A DNA stretch of 64,000 bases from Varroa destructor (lineage: Eukaryota > Arthropoda > Arachnida > Mesostigmata > Varroidae), in NCBI RefSeq assembly GCF_002443255.2, contig NW_019211458.1, positions 31,891,319-31,955,318 on the forward strand. The letters are read 5' to 3'. Both the position numbers and the translations under genes were made by a program. Of this stretch, positions 13,231 through 26,695 are shown one piece after another. Within the stretch, counting starts at the first letter, position 1. Each line of letters begins with the position of its first letter. The notes beneath the pieces were generated by a model that worked only from the letters and a program-made list of their open reading frames with translations, ran no database searches and was not told the DNA's origin.

Positions 13231-16200
13231 GTAAGATGGCGACCGTTGGCTGTATCAACGTTGTTGTTAAGGCCACGCCAACGACTTGAAGTCATTAGGA
13301 GAGGAGAAGGTGATGAAGCTAAATGAACAGAACAACTTAAAATAGAGCAGATCACTGAAACAATAGAGAACGAGCGAAGGTACCTAGATAAAATGCTTTG
13401 CTTGATCCGAGACGGATAAGGGCGGAGCACGCCGGTCACATTGTACCCGCGGAAACGTTATACCGGTCTCTCTAAGCTGATCGGTAGCCGCTCCCCAATT
13501 GAATCGGGCATAAACAATACTGCACGCATATGATTTCAACCTATACTTCTTCTGACAGGTAGGTCGACGCTGAATTGAGCACAACAGTGAAACTGAAGCC
13601 GAGCGGCTTGCGACACTTACGTGAAGATCAAGCAAGAATAACCTATAAAACTAATGGGAGACGGGAGCAAATTGTTTCCAGGCAGACGGACAGCCGCCCC
13701 TTTTACAGAGGCATCTCGAAGAGTTGATATATCTTATGTAAGAAAAACCAAAACATGGATCGTGTGAGGAATATTCTGCTGGGAACACTTGATCAGTAAG
13801 AACTACGTAGTCCATAGCGGTTCGGAAGGACAGGGAGCACATTCGACCCATTCCGAGGGCGAAATTTTGCCAACGATATGGCATAAGTCATTATCAGATG
13901 CCCGGTGGAGAAAACGGAAAGAAGTGGAGAGGTTGTGGAAAAATATTAATTAAGCTGAAACAAATTACTGGTGAAAGCCTTACTTGTGAAGAAGTTGGCG
14001 TCAAGCTTATATAGTTGGCTAGAGCAAAGAAACGATAGAAACAGAGAAAGCGGTTTTAACGGAATGTACTTCGATATTCCAGATACGTCGAAGTAATCAC
14101 CTTACGATGACCAGATGAACTGCGCCGGTTTCGTCTTGCATATTCTCCCATAAACTGGCTGACAACGCGTTCGATCGTTGCCGTTACTTATTCCCTTGAT
14201 ATATAAATAATGTGCTACGTTATATTTTGTTTCCCTTTCCTAATAGTAAAAGTACATAGATTGGCAATTTTTAGTCTCAAAAATAGAAAACAAACGGTGT
14301 CAGGTTTTGCTTTTTAAAGATGTCAGACTGTGCTTCTTACTAGAATTTTATCCCGTACGTAATTGAAGTGGTGGCCATATTGCAGGAAAACGTAACCAAG
14401 TGACTATAAGAGAAAAATACGCGCTTTAATGTATAGCTACTACATATAATTTCTTTCAGTAGAATTCATTAGTTACATTTTAAACCCATCGAAGCCCTTT
14501 AGCCTAATCTGGAACATAAAAAAATAATGCCGCTCTTGCCGTTTCTTTCGTTTGCCCAATATTAAGCGAGAATATGCCTCATTTGTAGCAAATTGTTTGA
14601 AAAGATGGTTTGCCATAGGGACAGTCGACATTTGATCACAATTGTTTCAGTCTAGCCCGAACGCAGCCTTTTCAATGGTTCTCTAAAATGGTTATCTTTG
14701 TATTAATTAGGTAACAGACGCTCAGATTGCCACGTTCCATATCGCTTTACTGTGGCCCTATTTCAATCTGCTTTTAAATTTTTTCTTCGCGGCCTGACAA
14801 TGGCCTCAGACCGTGGGTATATTAGCCTACCGGTTACTGATCCTAAAATGAATTATATGATTTAACGGTTGCAAAAAAATGATAGAGAAAATTGCTCTTG
14901 TGGAGTTGCAGCGTTTTCTGTCTAAAGAACTCAGAATGTCCCTCACCAGAGCAAATAGGTCATATAATATTTGTCATGAATTGAAACACTAAACAATGCG
15001 AGTGAATCAAGAAGGGGTTACTGTTATTAATAATATTACTTGCCGATTCTAGTTAATTGATCTAGGTATAATCTAAAGACAGTTGCTATAATCTTTTTTT
15101 GTAATTAATGAAATCGTCCTTGGTAGGTCGTAATAGGTGCATATATTCATTAGCGTTGCTAGTCTATTATACAGGAACAATTACACTGAGAATTGTGACG
15201 GTAATGGAGGCGAATTTTATTAGCAAACAACCATGTACTAACGCTGAGCTCTCATAAATGATTGTTATGCATTTCTAGGCGGTTGGTCGAAACGTTATTT
15301 TGTCACCAGTTTAGATCCTTTCGAAATGTAACGCGGCAGGCCTTTTGCGAAAAATCTGGTTATCACTAAACCTTTGTACAGGATTTTTACGTTCTATACT
15401 GTTAAAATGCTTGTTATTGCACGCATTTTTATTTAACTGACCAGCAACCAATTTAGTAACTTTTGTGAAAACTGGTTTTTTGAGACATCTGAGGGCGACT
15501 TACCCCAGAATCTTGTTTTACGAAATTTTCGAAATTCGACCATGAGCTGTAATGGACAATGTACGAGGGTCACACGATTTTGATACAGTTCTATTCTCTG
15601 GTAGCTGCATTTCCTAAAACGCGTTTCATATGCCACTTTACTAAGCTGATTATACAAACGACATAATGAATTAGTGCCCAAAGTTGATAATTAGCATTCT
15701 GGCACTGCGATACAAAATTTGGCGGTGCTTACTATGAAAAATTTTGAATCAATATCGGACGAACTAGTACTATGCGAGATATGTCGCAGTTGTTAGACTC
15801 CTTTTTCTCAAATCCATGAGAAATAGACGGGTTTGAGAAGCCGTTGATTCATAACGGAGCAGTTAAGATACTTGAAGTATCACTAAATTAGCAAGATTTG
15901 TCTTCAATCTAATGTGCAATGTCCATAATAACTGTCAATAATAATTGACTGTCGTTTTGGATCCTAGAATCTTAAACAGAGACCGTTTATTTGAGTTTTT
16001 TTTTTTATCTCGTCGATGTACATGTATTTCAATTAACGAACTCTTTAAGTATACTGGACAATGATGTAACCTAGCTCAATTTCATCTTATTGCTTATAAT
16101 TAACGTAGATTCCCTCGCACATTTGTGTTCTCTCGTCACTTCTATTAATTAACTTGTCATGAGGTGGGTGGGGGAGAATCGTACTTTGACTTACTACCCA

Positions 16201-17322
16201 TTGCCAACATTTTCCTCTCCCTCTGTTGACAGTGTACTATACTGTACCTTTCGGCACATGTTATCGTAGGCCCCGCGTCGATCCTGGATCCCACTGCAGG
16301 ACAATATCACCTCACTGACTGAATCGGGTCGCAATGGCCTTTTAGCCCCATTACAGGTCATCGAACAGACTCCAGCGAAGTACAAAACTAAAAGAGCGGC
16401 ATCAGCCTTAAAACCCCAGTTTAGAAGCTTGGGCTTCCTGGAAGATGCAACGACTGGACAGTACCATAATTCAAATGTTTCGATACATAACCAAGCTATC
16501 GAATTTTCGTATAGATGACATCTGTCGATGGATTTTTTCGGGGGCAGACAAAGCGAATAATTGCAGGCCGGTTCTGTTTTATGTTTTATTTGCTTACGAA
16601 TGGCATGTTTAACGTGCTATCATGCAAAGTGCCATTTTGAGCTGTCCATCGTGCTGCAGGATTTCTGCTAGTGCTATGTCTTGTTTCGTGGTTTTTAGAA
16701 AGACAAGGAAAGAAGTCGCCTGCTGGCAAACTATGCTCCGACGCGTCCATAGCATGAGTGGCCCCTTGCTTGGCTCAAAGTTCGGATGAAACGAAATGGC
16801 TTTCTTGGTACCCATGCTTGATGGGCAGGCATCCTCGTCTCTCTTTTGAGCGATTCACTCACGTTACCCAGTTGCGCACCCTATCGCTGAGTAGCGTTCC
16901 GATTCTTATTGTCATCATATCCTTACTGCTGCTACTGGAAGAAAGGCGCGCCGTTACGAATTCAGTGTCCACAGACCTTTTCAATCGTAACACACAAGGG
17001 TCTCCTTATTTTCTCAAGCAACACTATCATCGTCCTGTCAGTAAAGCGACGACCAGGTTTCTATTTAGACGAACGAGATCAAGCTAGAATCACCTTCCTT
17101 AGGTTGGAAAGCAGCCGAATGAGCAATAATTGCTGTCCTGAAAGATGCAGTCATAGGACATGGACACACATGGATACCACCGAATAGGGTGGGTGCGGTG
17201 CTTGCCGCTCACCAGCAAGTCAACTCGCAGTAGCCATGCGTATTCCATCGACAGGATCTAATTTTACACACTTCCAAGTCGCGCGTGCTACAGTCCGAAA
17301 CTCTAAGCCTGCGTAAACTTGT
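13231..17322. other. No supportable gene
   Basis: A possible minus-strand donor (CAC|GTAAGT) lies near 13615, but no matching exon could be supported. An imperfect 10-bp inverted repeat (TCTCAAATCC...GGGTTTGAGA) lies near 15808-15840. The rest is unremarkable and becomes richer in G+C from about 16.7 kb. Confidence 0.55.
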
Positions 17323-17642
17323 TTAGGTGACGCTGCCCGCCCTCCTGCCAGCTGCGTTGCCGCCATGCAGGTAGGTTCGAGACAAGTTCACTCGGGGGAT
17401 CCCGTTTATCCTTACACATCTCTTTGTGCTCATTGCGTTCGGCTGTAGTCTGCGCCCTTCGTCACTTCTAGCCAGCGTCGGTAGCTGGGCTGCGAACGGG
17501 CAGAGATGAGCTGCGTTGGGCCGCCTGGTCGGGGCCCAAACCACACGCCAGAGCTGTTACCGGTAACGGGTAGGGCCATGGGCCCGCCTCCGGGAGAGAG
17601 GCCGCTTAATAACAAGCGCGCCACATGGAACGGCATCATCAA
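17323..17642. promoter_or_regulatory. CpG-rich island; possible promoter region
   Basis: This is the most G+C-rich block in the window, with many CpG dinucleotides (for example CGGGGCCC, GGGCCCGCC, AAGCGCGCC). Open frames exist on both strands because stop codons are rare in such composition, and none looks like a conserved protein. On the plus strand, GCCGCCATGCAG is followed immediately by GTAGGT (17371), a good initiation context next to a donor, which would be a two-codon first coding exon. The neighbouring DNA at 16.7-18.2 kb is also moderately G+C-rich. The function is inferred only from composition. Confidence 0.3.
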
Positions 17643-20086
17643 AAGAAGGACGAGCCCGACTTGCTGCTATGTCATTAATATGACTACTTGCTGCTACTGT
17701 TATCCAAACGAAATGAACCAACACATGTAGTACGAGCAGCGCAGTTCATGCCGCTTGCCAACTAACGCTACTGCGAGCTGAAATACTGTTAAAGCAAGGT
17801 AAACCTGCCGCGCCGAAGAAGTTCATCGCCAGCATCGATAGTTGCAGAGTCTACGGCTGTTGACGCAGCGTGGCCTGGTACGAACAGCGACTGCACCAGT
17901 ACAAAAGTTAACTCACAGCGCGGGCGCGGCTCGCCGAAGGGTACGAGCTGATGCAAAAAGAAAGACGAGAAGATAGGACTACAATAGTACACCAGTAATT
18001 ACAAAGACGACAAGCACGGCAGCAGCAACAACAACAACAGCGTTAATATGTGTTTCAGTGATCGTGATGACAATGTTAATCGTCGAATCATAGTCCTCCG
18101 CTTGCTAGGCCCGCAATGAGGACCGGCAGCATTATACGACCCTTGTTAATGCAGCAAAGGGCAATGTCGAGTTAGCAGGTTCAGGACGCATGCTATAGTT
18201 TCAGCAGCAGCAAGAACAATAATATTTCATCAATTTTGCCGACGCTATTGCAGGCAATAACTAGAAATATATTACAATGTTTAGATATAGAAATAATACA
18301 AACGGCTGATTCGTCCGCGCGGTACAACGGTCGAGGTGGATGCGATCATTTTGAAAACAGCCCACGGAGCATAAAAGGCACATCCATCGCAAATTTGATT
18401 TCAGATCTCGATGTACGGCGAAGCTAGCCGTTGCTATTAGACATAGCGGTCGGTGTGTAGAGGATGACATTTTTTTTCTAGGAGCAGTTCACAACAAATT
18501 AGCGCAGGTAGTGTGCTGTTCAATTATTCGACCCAGACAACACGAGCTGTATACTGGGTTTATGCTGATGGGCTGCCTTTTCTGTAACTAGTTCGGATAT
18601 CGTAAACGCGACAAATTTTCTTAGAGTGCTTCATAATCGCTATTTAGCTCAGCGCGATAAATGATACACAGAAGTGATTCAGTGTACCACGTAACAGTGT
18701 TCAAGTAACCAGAATTTCTTTGAAATGCTCTCATGGAAATGAAGGTGCACGTCGTTTAGTCGGACAGCATAGACCAATGGGAACCTCCAACAGGCAGCAT
18801 AATAATATGATGATTTGGGTGGGGAGAACTGAGTGAGTGGCGATTTCGTGCAAACTAATGTTGCAACCAGCTTTAGTGTATGGGGAGTTAGCTGTGAACT
18901 TTTACTGGATTACCGTGAATTAAGCAAATTCTGACTTCTGTGCGCATTTAAGTCCTCTATATAGGTAAGCCATACTTCCTGTGTCTGTAATAAAAAGATT
19001 AATAAAGATGAAAAAAGTAAAGTTCTATTTAAACACATTTACCCTTCTAAGTGACGGATACAAAGTTCATTTAAATCAGCGAACGTGGTCTACGCATTTC
19101 TATTGGCCCTGAATAGAGGTAGCAGAACGCGTCCAATAAAACAGATGTAAATGTGCTCAAGTGTAGATTATTAGATACTTTACAGTTCCGACATGTAGCT
19201 CTAAGACTATATCATCGTGTCCTATTCAGGCTATAGGCCGGCGGTGGAAATGTCGCCTTAAAATGAATTACAAAAAAAAATAGCTTAGAGATCCTTACTT
19301 GTAAGTGGTTAAAACTTTGTCGGCACATTCGTTCATAAGTTATCGGAACTTAGAACGGGAACTCTGTTACAGAGGCCGAATCGTGCTGAGGGCAACCCTT
19401 TAAATTGAAATAGTTTAGCTGAAGAGAAGAAGATCGTGTTCTACAGAAGGACGTGTCGTCCTTGCCACCGACACTGCGGGTTCTATATTTGCTTCCGCGT
19501 CGTACAATTTATGAAATTGGTAATCTTTATCAAATAGTATTCTAAGAATCTATTTTGATTATTTCTTAAGACAATCTACAATTAACCGATTATATAATTG
19601 GATATCGGGCTTGAAGATGTTCTATGACTGCTTAATTTTAAATGCACTATTAGTTATTAAGGTCTTTTGTATCCAGTGAGCGAAAACAAGTTAACGATTC
19701 TGTACATTGTGGATAGTGATTCATTTGGGAAGCTAACACATTCTCTTAATGATTCAGCAAACTTAGCTACCATCGTTTAAGAAACTTATAGTTTTTCTGT
19801 TAAAAGCTATCACGACGTTTCAGCATGATACCTCGTCATATGGACAACAAAACCGTATTAAACGTGCACTGTGACGGATAAGATTGGCACCGTTGAAGTT
19901 GAGAAAATGATCATGATAGATTTATCCAGGAAAGAGAGGTGAAGTAAATTAGACGTAAATTCGTTTTGTTTGTTTCGACATGGAACAAATAAAAGGCATA
20001 ATAATAGCAGCTATTTTTTGTCGATCCCCGTCATATTTATCCCGAGCCAAGGCGTTAGTGTTTATCATCGTGCGTTATACAAATCA
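17643..20086. other. No supportable gene
   Basis: A moderately G+C-rich tail of the 17.3-kb island runs to about 18.2 kb, including a GCGCGGGCGCGGCTCGCC-like patch near 17917. Ordinary AT-rich sequence follows. Confidence 0.55.
18019..18040 (+). repeat. CAG/CAA trinucleotide run
   Basis: GGCAGCAGCAACAACAACAA and its continuation show opa-like triplets, with no supported coding frame around them. Confidence 0.85.
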
Positions 20087-20096
20087 AAAGGTCGAA
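20087..20096 (+). repeat. Left candidate target-site duplication of the SINE-like unit
   Basis: AAAGGTCGAA is repeated identically at 20215-20224, on the other side of the tRNA-like segment. Confidence 0.45.
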
Positions 20097-20214
20097 ACAT
20101 GTTCGTCCCTGTCATAGCTTAGAGGGAAACGTCCGGGCGTTACACAGCGACATGTTGTGGTCTGGGTTCGAATCCGGGCACAGACAGATACACGGTTCCT
20201 TTCCTGCCGGACGT
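20097..20214 (+). mobile_element. tRNA-derived SINE-like unit with flanking direct repeats
   Basis: A box A-like TAGCTTAGAGGG (20115-20126) and a perfect box B GGTTCGAATCC (20165-20175) are spaced as in RNA polymerase III tRNA promoters. Outer segments 20105-20111 and 20179-20185 pair at 5 of 7 positions, like a worn acceptor stem. No proper D or anticodon stem forms, so this is not a working tRNA. AAAGGTCGAA occurs on both sides (20087-20096 and 20215-20224), which looks like a target-site duplication from retrotransposition. The unit would be about 118 bp. It may be a lone tRNA-head SINE or a truncated copy. I found no second copy in the window. Confidence 0.5.
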
Positions 20215-20224
20215 AAAGGTCGAA
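20215..20224 (+). repeat. Right candidate target-site duplication of the SINE-like unit
   Basis: This is an identical copy of 20087-20096. GGTC(G)AA recurs once more just downstream, so the exact edge is uncertain. Confidence 0.45.
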
Positions 20225-23200
20225 GGTCAAAATATGTTTGTTGTTGTATATATGACTGATGAATATATATATGATGGAAATACTTGGAAGGAATATTGAA
20301 TTGGAAGGATGAAAGCTACGAAGCTGAGGCCAATCACAATAAAACGGATCCTTATTAGCGTACGCTTGCACGGAACTATTCTCATTCTTAAATTATGACG
20401 AAGGATTTAATCAGAAAGTTCAACTTGCCACGCATATTAATTATACTCTTCTATGCGTTGATAAACAATTAATATGACCCGCTAGGGGTCGGCATGTAAT
20501 TTTGAGAAGCAGCATGCATTCATAGAAAGCTTGATCTACACTATGGAAATTAAGCTAGACACGGGCATCTGTTCGTAAGTGCTAATGGAGTTGGGACGAA
20601 CCCATCAGGCTTTCGAACTAGTTAAAATATTATGCACAAACGTTTGATCTCACGATCAGTAAAAAAAGAAACCCTTACTCTCTCACGAGTGACTTTTCTG
20701 TTCATGTTTACTTCATCCATTATGAGTGTCCATCAGGCACACACAGGTACACAGTGTGTGTAAGCAACTGACGTGCGTAGTAATGAAAGCGGAAAGAGCA
20801 AATAAATTGTTTGCTAGATAGCATCTTCACTGTGTTTTAGTGGCACATAATAGCGGTTTTTAATGCTGCTTAGTACGTTCCGATTAAATTGGTGCGTTTT
20901 CGATAGCTCTAAACCTAGAAAGAGCGTCTAGGTGGTCATATTGTTTTTTTTTTCGCATCGATTGTATGATATTCTATATGTGAGTCGAGTTACTCATGGC
21001 ATTTCGGACCCGCTTGACATTTATCATCAGTCAACTATATATTGATGGATACGTACATGATTACTGGATATAACATTGACCTAAGGATATTTCCCTACTA
21101 GCAACATCTACAGTAGATTTCCTAGTTAAACGAAGCTTGAGGATTGAGCAGAATTGCCCTCTGAGAAAACGCTAAATATAGCGAACATCTCGTGTTGCCA
21201 GTCTCGTTTTCTAACTAAGATACATCCTATTATCATATATACATCGTATTGTACGTCACAATTTAGAAGTCGATGCCACCGTATTCTTGGGCTCACAGCT
21301 TCACGTGCGAAATTCTATCGAAAGTCGTATAGGAACATTGCACACTTCGTTATGTCAGGTTGTATAGTGTCAGGGGAGTTGTTAACTTGAAGATGTAACT
21401 ACGCAATGACAAGCCATCCTAGACTGTAAACTTGCCGCGTGATTTGGGCTGGCATTAAGCGAGTGGTAGGTATATATATATGTATGTCGCCTGCTTAGCA
21501 TTATATGTTTACATAGCCTTGATGGCTTGTGCTGAAAAAGCTGAAAACAGTCACCGTCGCCGTACGCTGTCGCCATCCTGTAGCGACCAATCGATACGAA
21601 TACGATGTAGTATTTCCCACCCTGCCGGTAGCGCTCATAAGCAGGCATCATAATTATTCTATTCTTTAGCGACTCGAGTTTCATTGTTGCCATTTGCGGC
21701 TTGTTCGACTACGAACGCTTAGGAAAACGATAAGATATCTGAGACAAAAACGAAGAAGGGCGTGTTGGATCGTCGTCATCAATCGTTCATCACATCAATG
21801 CACGAAGCGCGCCTGCGTCGAGCTGAAGATCGTGATTGCTGCACCAACATATAACAAACCGACAAAAATATGTTTCACAATACTTCACCACGTCTGTATT
21901 TCTTTTTTGTGCGAAAACATCAGTTAGCGCATAGCGAATATTAATAATAGTTGTAAGTAAGTAATAAGTGGCGAATCGTTATGAATAGCGCGTTTTCTGG
22001 TAACAGAATGATGACGATTATGGTCTATAGGACAACTTCGTATGAGAACACGTCTTCGACGCGCGCCATTACCTAGAGGGAGTAGATAAACTTTTTCGCA
22101 ATTAAGTTATTTTCTGTAACTTCTATACTACGAGAAAATCTGTTGTAACTGGTGTCCAAACCAGGATGTGGCTTTTTTGAATGGAACGGATTGATGTTTT
22201 ATTGCCACAGTGGAAACATCCAGAACGCATCGTTTGATATTTCTTTACGGTGTGTAGCTACAGCGGTAGTTGACTAGAGTCGAATTCCATAAGGAATCGT
22301 TATGATTAAATCTTAAACGTAAAATCGTTTACTCTAGTAAAAGCTGGTCTTCAATCTAATAGAGCGTACGCGACGGTGGGTGTGACTTTGGTCTCACAAA
22401 TTTGACCGAACGATTGTCAACGTAGTGACAAATCACTGGATTGTCCGCTTCATTTCGAATTACTATAAACAAACATATACCCTTGAGTACTGTGACTCTC
22501 TATTACATTAACATTTGGGACCCAAGGTAAGAGATAGCTGACGCAACAAATGCTTATCCCTTTCTTTTGTGCAACGAATTGATTGTAGACGGTGAGTCTT
22601 TTCGTTTTAGATTTAAAATCTAAACCAAACAGGAGTGCTTCGTTCTGTACCGTATAATGTAAACTAACGCCTTCTTTAGAGAACTGTTCGAAATATTAGC
22701 ACCGTTTCGACGTGTCAGTTTCAATCATAGTACTAATAATAATTACTATTATTATCGGTATCACTATGTGCGCGTTCGTTCGGCCATAGCTGCGAACTTT
22801 CAATTGTCCACGATGCGAAATTGTTTAGGGGGGCTCGCCGATATCTTGCGCCTTTTAGCTGCCTGAGTGATACACGTAACAAATGTGTACACAATGAATC
22901 GAAGTTTAACAACACTCCAACAACAGACGCTGTATGTGTGTACATGTATATATGTCTAGGCGCGCACTTTCCGACAAGATGGCGATGAACAATGGTACTG
23001 TTATGGCCTATCCGCTATCCATCCATAGACCCGTATGACTTTACAGAAGCTGTGGCTATCGTTGACACATTTTTTTAGAAAAATAAAAAAATCATAAGAA
23101 TTTAACCATTGGAAACATGAATCCTCTTTATAGAAATGTATGCATGCACATACAGTTGAATGTAAAACGTGTACAACTTCCATTCTATTATTGTCTATAC

Positions 23201-26200
23201 AGAGATGAATGGTCCTATCGCTTTGGTTCATCTGTGCTGTATCCAGCTCAACAGTCTGCGTGAGTGCACATTAATGGAGAATGGAATATATATGCGAGCC
23301 GATGTGGAGTTCTTATCGTCTGGTCCTCCGGAGATATTTCTTTGCGCATTCTACAGATGATATTATGGCATTATGCAGCTTTAGACAGTAGAAACAAGTG
23401 GATCCTATGCATTATATTGATGATACTTGGTTTTGTTATGAGAAATCAGCTGCAGTCAGTGCTCGTTGCTTTAAATGATTGGGGATTCATCACAGGGTTC
23501 GGGTTAGTAGATAGACGCAAGCATTGCACGTAATTACATGTTCACACGCCTGTTGTTGACTTACGTGGAAATTTTCGCATCCCGGATGAAGTCTGACATG
23601 AATACAGCGCAAGGGTACAGGGAAGGTGGTCGCATCGCAGTCTGGTAATGATTATTCTGATGAATGAACAGAAAGAGCAACAGCAGTAGCATCTAGACAC
23701 ATTTTTTTTCGATTAAATGGCGGGCGCGCGTATAAGTGCGGCAACGAGCTCGTGTGCGCTGTCAATAGATGCCCGACAATTATCAAAGCTCTAAGTAATA
23801 TTTTTTTTTGTTTGAATTTGTCGAAACAAAGAACGTGCAGCAAACCAAATGGAATTGCCTGTTCTAAAATTGAGAGGTAGCAAATAGTGGTTTCGGTGGC
23901 CCGTTGGGGCCGAGCCCCAATAATGGTCTAAACTACATACACATTGCTATGTTAGGTCTTATCGTGCATAAACAGCATTACTTAGAGCCCCTTCGAACAA
24001 ACACAGTAGAATCGATTGTTAGCAATTACGATTTAGCTGCTAGCGGTGCTCAAATATAGTAATTTTCATCTTATTTTCAAACAACACAGCAGACGAAATC
24101 TGTCGGGGGCGCTTCAAGTACGAGTGGCTGAATGAATACGACAAAGGGCTGTATTGTTTGCTAGAGCGGTAAGACGTCATGCGACTGCTATGTTATACTA
24201 TTTCTATAAATAGTTTATATATGATGGCTGTAAAATACATTATCTCAACAAGCAAATTACTCTGTGATCACATAGTGATTAAACCTCAAATAGAATCACA
24301 GACGTGATCACGAATGGTGTGAGCAATTTAAGCTAATTCAGTTAACCTGTCGTCGGCACAAATAATAATATCTACTTTACTTGTACTAAGAGCGATTCAT
24401 TTATGGCTACGAACATTTGACACTAAATCGGACGACCGTTATGGTAAATCGATGTGCGCGAATTTTGCCTTCACTTTGATGCTAATGTTCAGCCTTTAGA
24501 TCTGAACTGAAACGGATCTAAGAGAACATTTACAACAAATCTATTGAATTCACAGAACGAGATAATACGTATAATTATAAATACATTCAAGATCCGTACT
24601 AAAAATCACCCTGGCTGTGTAAAGGTGTGACATAAAGTTTATATTTACTATGATGTTAGTTTTTTTTTTGAAATATTTTACGCGTTGTACTATAATTAAT
24701 GCCGAAGTATCTACTGAGCTGTGTATCAATCGTTTGTCTAAGACGCACGTTCAGGTTTGTGCGTTACGCCCAGTCCCGATAACGTTCCAAACGGAGGAAC
24801 TATTTATATGGAAACAAAATTTTTTGCTGCATTGTAATATGGGACCATTTGATCTACTTTGATCATTTTGTTGGCTACCAGGGTACGGAAATTGTTATCA
24901 TCAAAAAGATGTCAAACTTATTTCTATTGCATTTCCATTGGTTCCAGGAGTTTCCATTGTTAATAACTACCTTAACGATCCATGTCGTCTTAAGCCCGTA
25001 ACGACAACAGTGCCTTCCAATTTCATATCATCGTTGGTATTATGTAGGTAGTGCAGTTTGGGCGCCGGAAGTCGGCCAGCTCAGTCACTCCTTAAATGTT
25101 CTAACCTCTCTTGCGTGATAAAACAACAACATTATCTGCATATGTTCTGTTTTGTACTAGGCACCAGCACCATGTTTGTTCTTGCTCGCCAGGGCGTGTA
25201 CCAACTTCCGCCTATTATGAGAAAAATTACAGGCTCATAGGATGCCATGGTGGCGCAAGAAGCATCAATAGCACTATACGACGAGACCTCCTGGTATTAT
25301 GAGAATCTTTCGCTTGCGACCAGAAAGATCCCACTGGTGCACTAATAAAATTTTGCTTGATTGGTAACCTGTAAACTAGGTTCCTATTCGCATGCCCGAC
25401 GCGTTCTATTTCAAGTATTTGCACGCATCAGTACCGATTCGTTTAAGCTTTCACTGCCCGAATTATAAACGCTCTGACGTTATAGGTTAAATCACTATAC
25501 GCTGTAGCAGTACAACAGAAGTGAACTAGCTTGTTTTACAACGCATTTAAATATGACGATCTATCTTTTTGGCCGAAAACAAAATTCGCAAGGGCAACAA
25601 AGGGCACACCTGTGATTTTTGCATGAAATACATAGCAGCAAACATAACACGGAAATAATGGCCGCACTTTGTATCGTTCCATTTGATTTTGTTTTTGCGT
25701 TCTTCTATTGGGTTTCCATCGTTGTTTTTCCGCTATTCATACAGGTGAATATATAACGTGATTGTCGTGGCTGTGAAAACATGCTGCGTCGGCGTGTGTA
25801 ATGATAAACGCAACAATTAGGGATTTCGAGGGGCGCAATTTGTCGTTCCCTCTGTCCTGACTGTTAGTGAAACTCCTGACCGTCTGAACGGCGCAATAGT
25901 CTTCTGGTCTTGCGGTTGGGTCCAACTGGGCTTCAAACGGAACTAGCTTCCAAAGGAACTCGAATCGAAGTTTATTTTATTCGTTTCAACTGTAAACGCA
26001 ATACGATTAAAGCATGTTTGTGTCGTCGAGAAAGGACTTGGGGAGACCAACGGAAAAATATGGGAATGTAGGTAAAGCTGAAAATAAAGCATTTAGATTT
26101 ATTGAACTTATAGCAAATCTATATATATTGGTACTATGTATGTCCGAGTTTGTAATAACTAAAACCTGTGGCTTATTAATAGTTGTTTTAGATATCCTAT

Positions 26201-26595
26201 TTCCAATCATTCCTTTTTAACTGCTCCCCCCAGAAAAATTGATTATTATGCATAAATGTATTACAAAATGGGCGCGCCTGAACTCTCTTTAACTCTGCAT
26301 AATGTACCCACGCAAAAAAGACAATTTTTGTTAGATGTAATGGTAATTTTCTGTATCTTTGTGGTAATCCAGCATACGCCTCTGCCTATTCACTTATATA
26401 TATATATATATATATAAGTAGCGAAAACCTAATCAACACAGATTTAATGACATCGAACGTCTTCGTTTGAGTGGCTCTTCGTTGAAAGCGAAATAAAGGA
26501 TAGGTTAGTTGCCTTGATGAACTCGAAGCATAAATTCGATGTGAACTTGGTGACGAGACACCCGATAAAAGCTATTTGCGTTATATATATATATG
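20225..26595. other. No supportable gene
   Basis: Short TA and TAA clusters (near 21472 and 22733) and no motif I recognise. Open frames at 21382-21693 (minus) and 23264-23533 (plus) are plausible by chance. Confidence 0.55.
26395..26416 (+). repeat. (TA)11 microsatellite
   Basis: An uninterrupted TA run of 22 bases, about 180 bp before the N gap. Confidence 0.97.
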
Positions 26596-26695
26596 NNNNN
26601 NNNNNNNNNNNNNNNNNNNNNNNNNNNNNNNNNNNNNNNNNNNNNNNNNNNNNNNNNNNNNNNNNNNNNNNNNNNNNNNNNNNNNNNNNNNNNNN
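26596..26695. other. Assembly gap of 100 N
   Basis: Exactly 100 N follow a TA repeat (TTATATATATATATG). The round length suggests a placeholder of unknown true size, placed where a TA repeat broke the assembly. Any feature spanning it cannot be judged. Confidence 0.98.
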
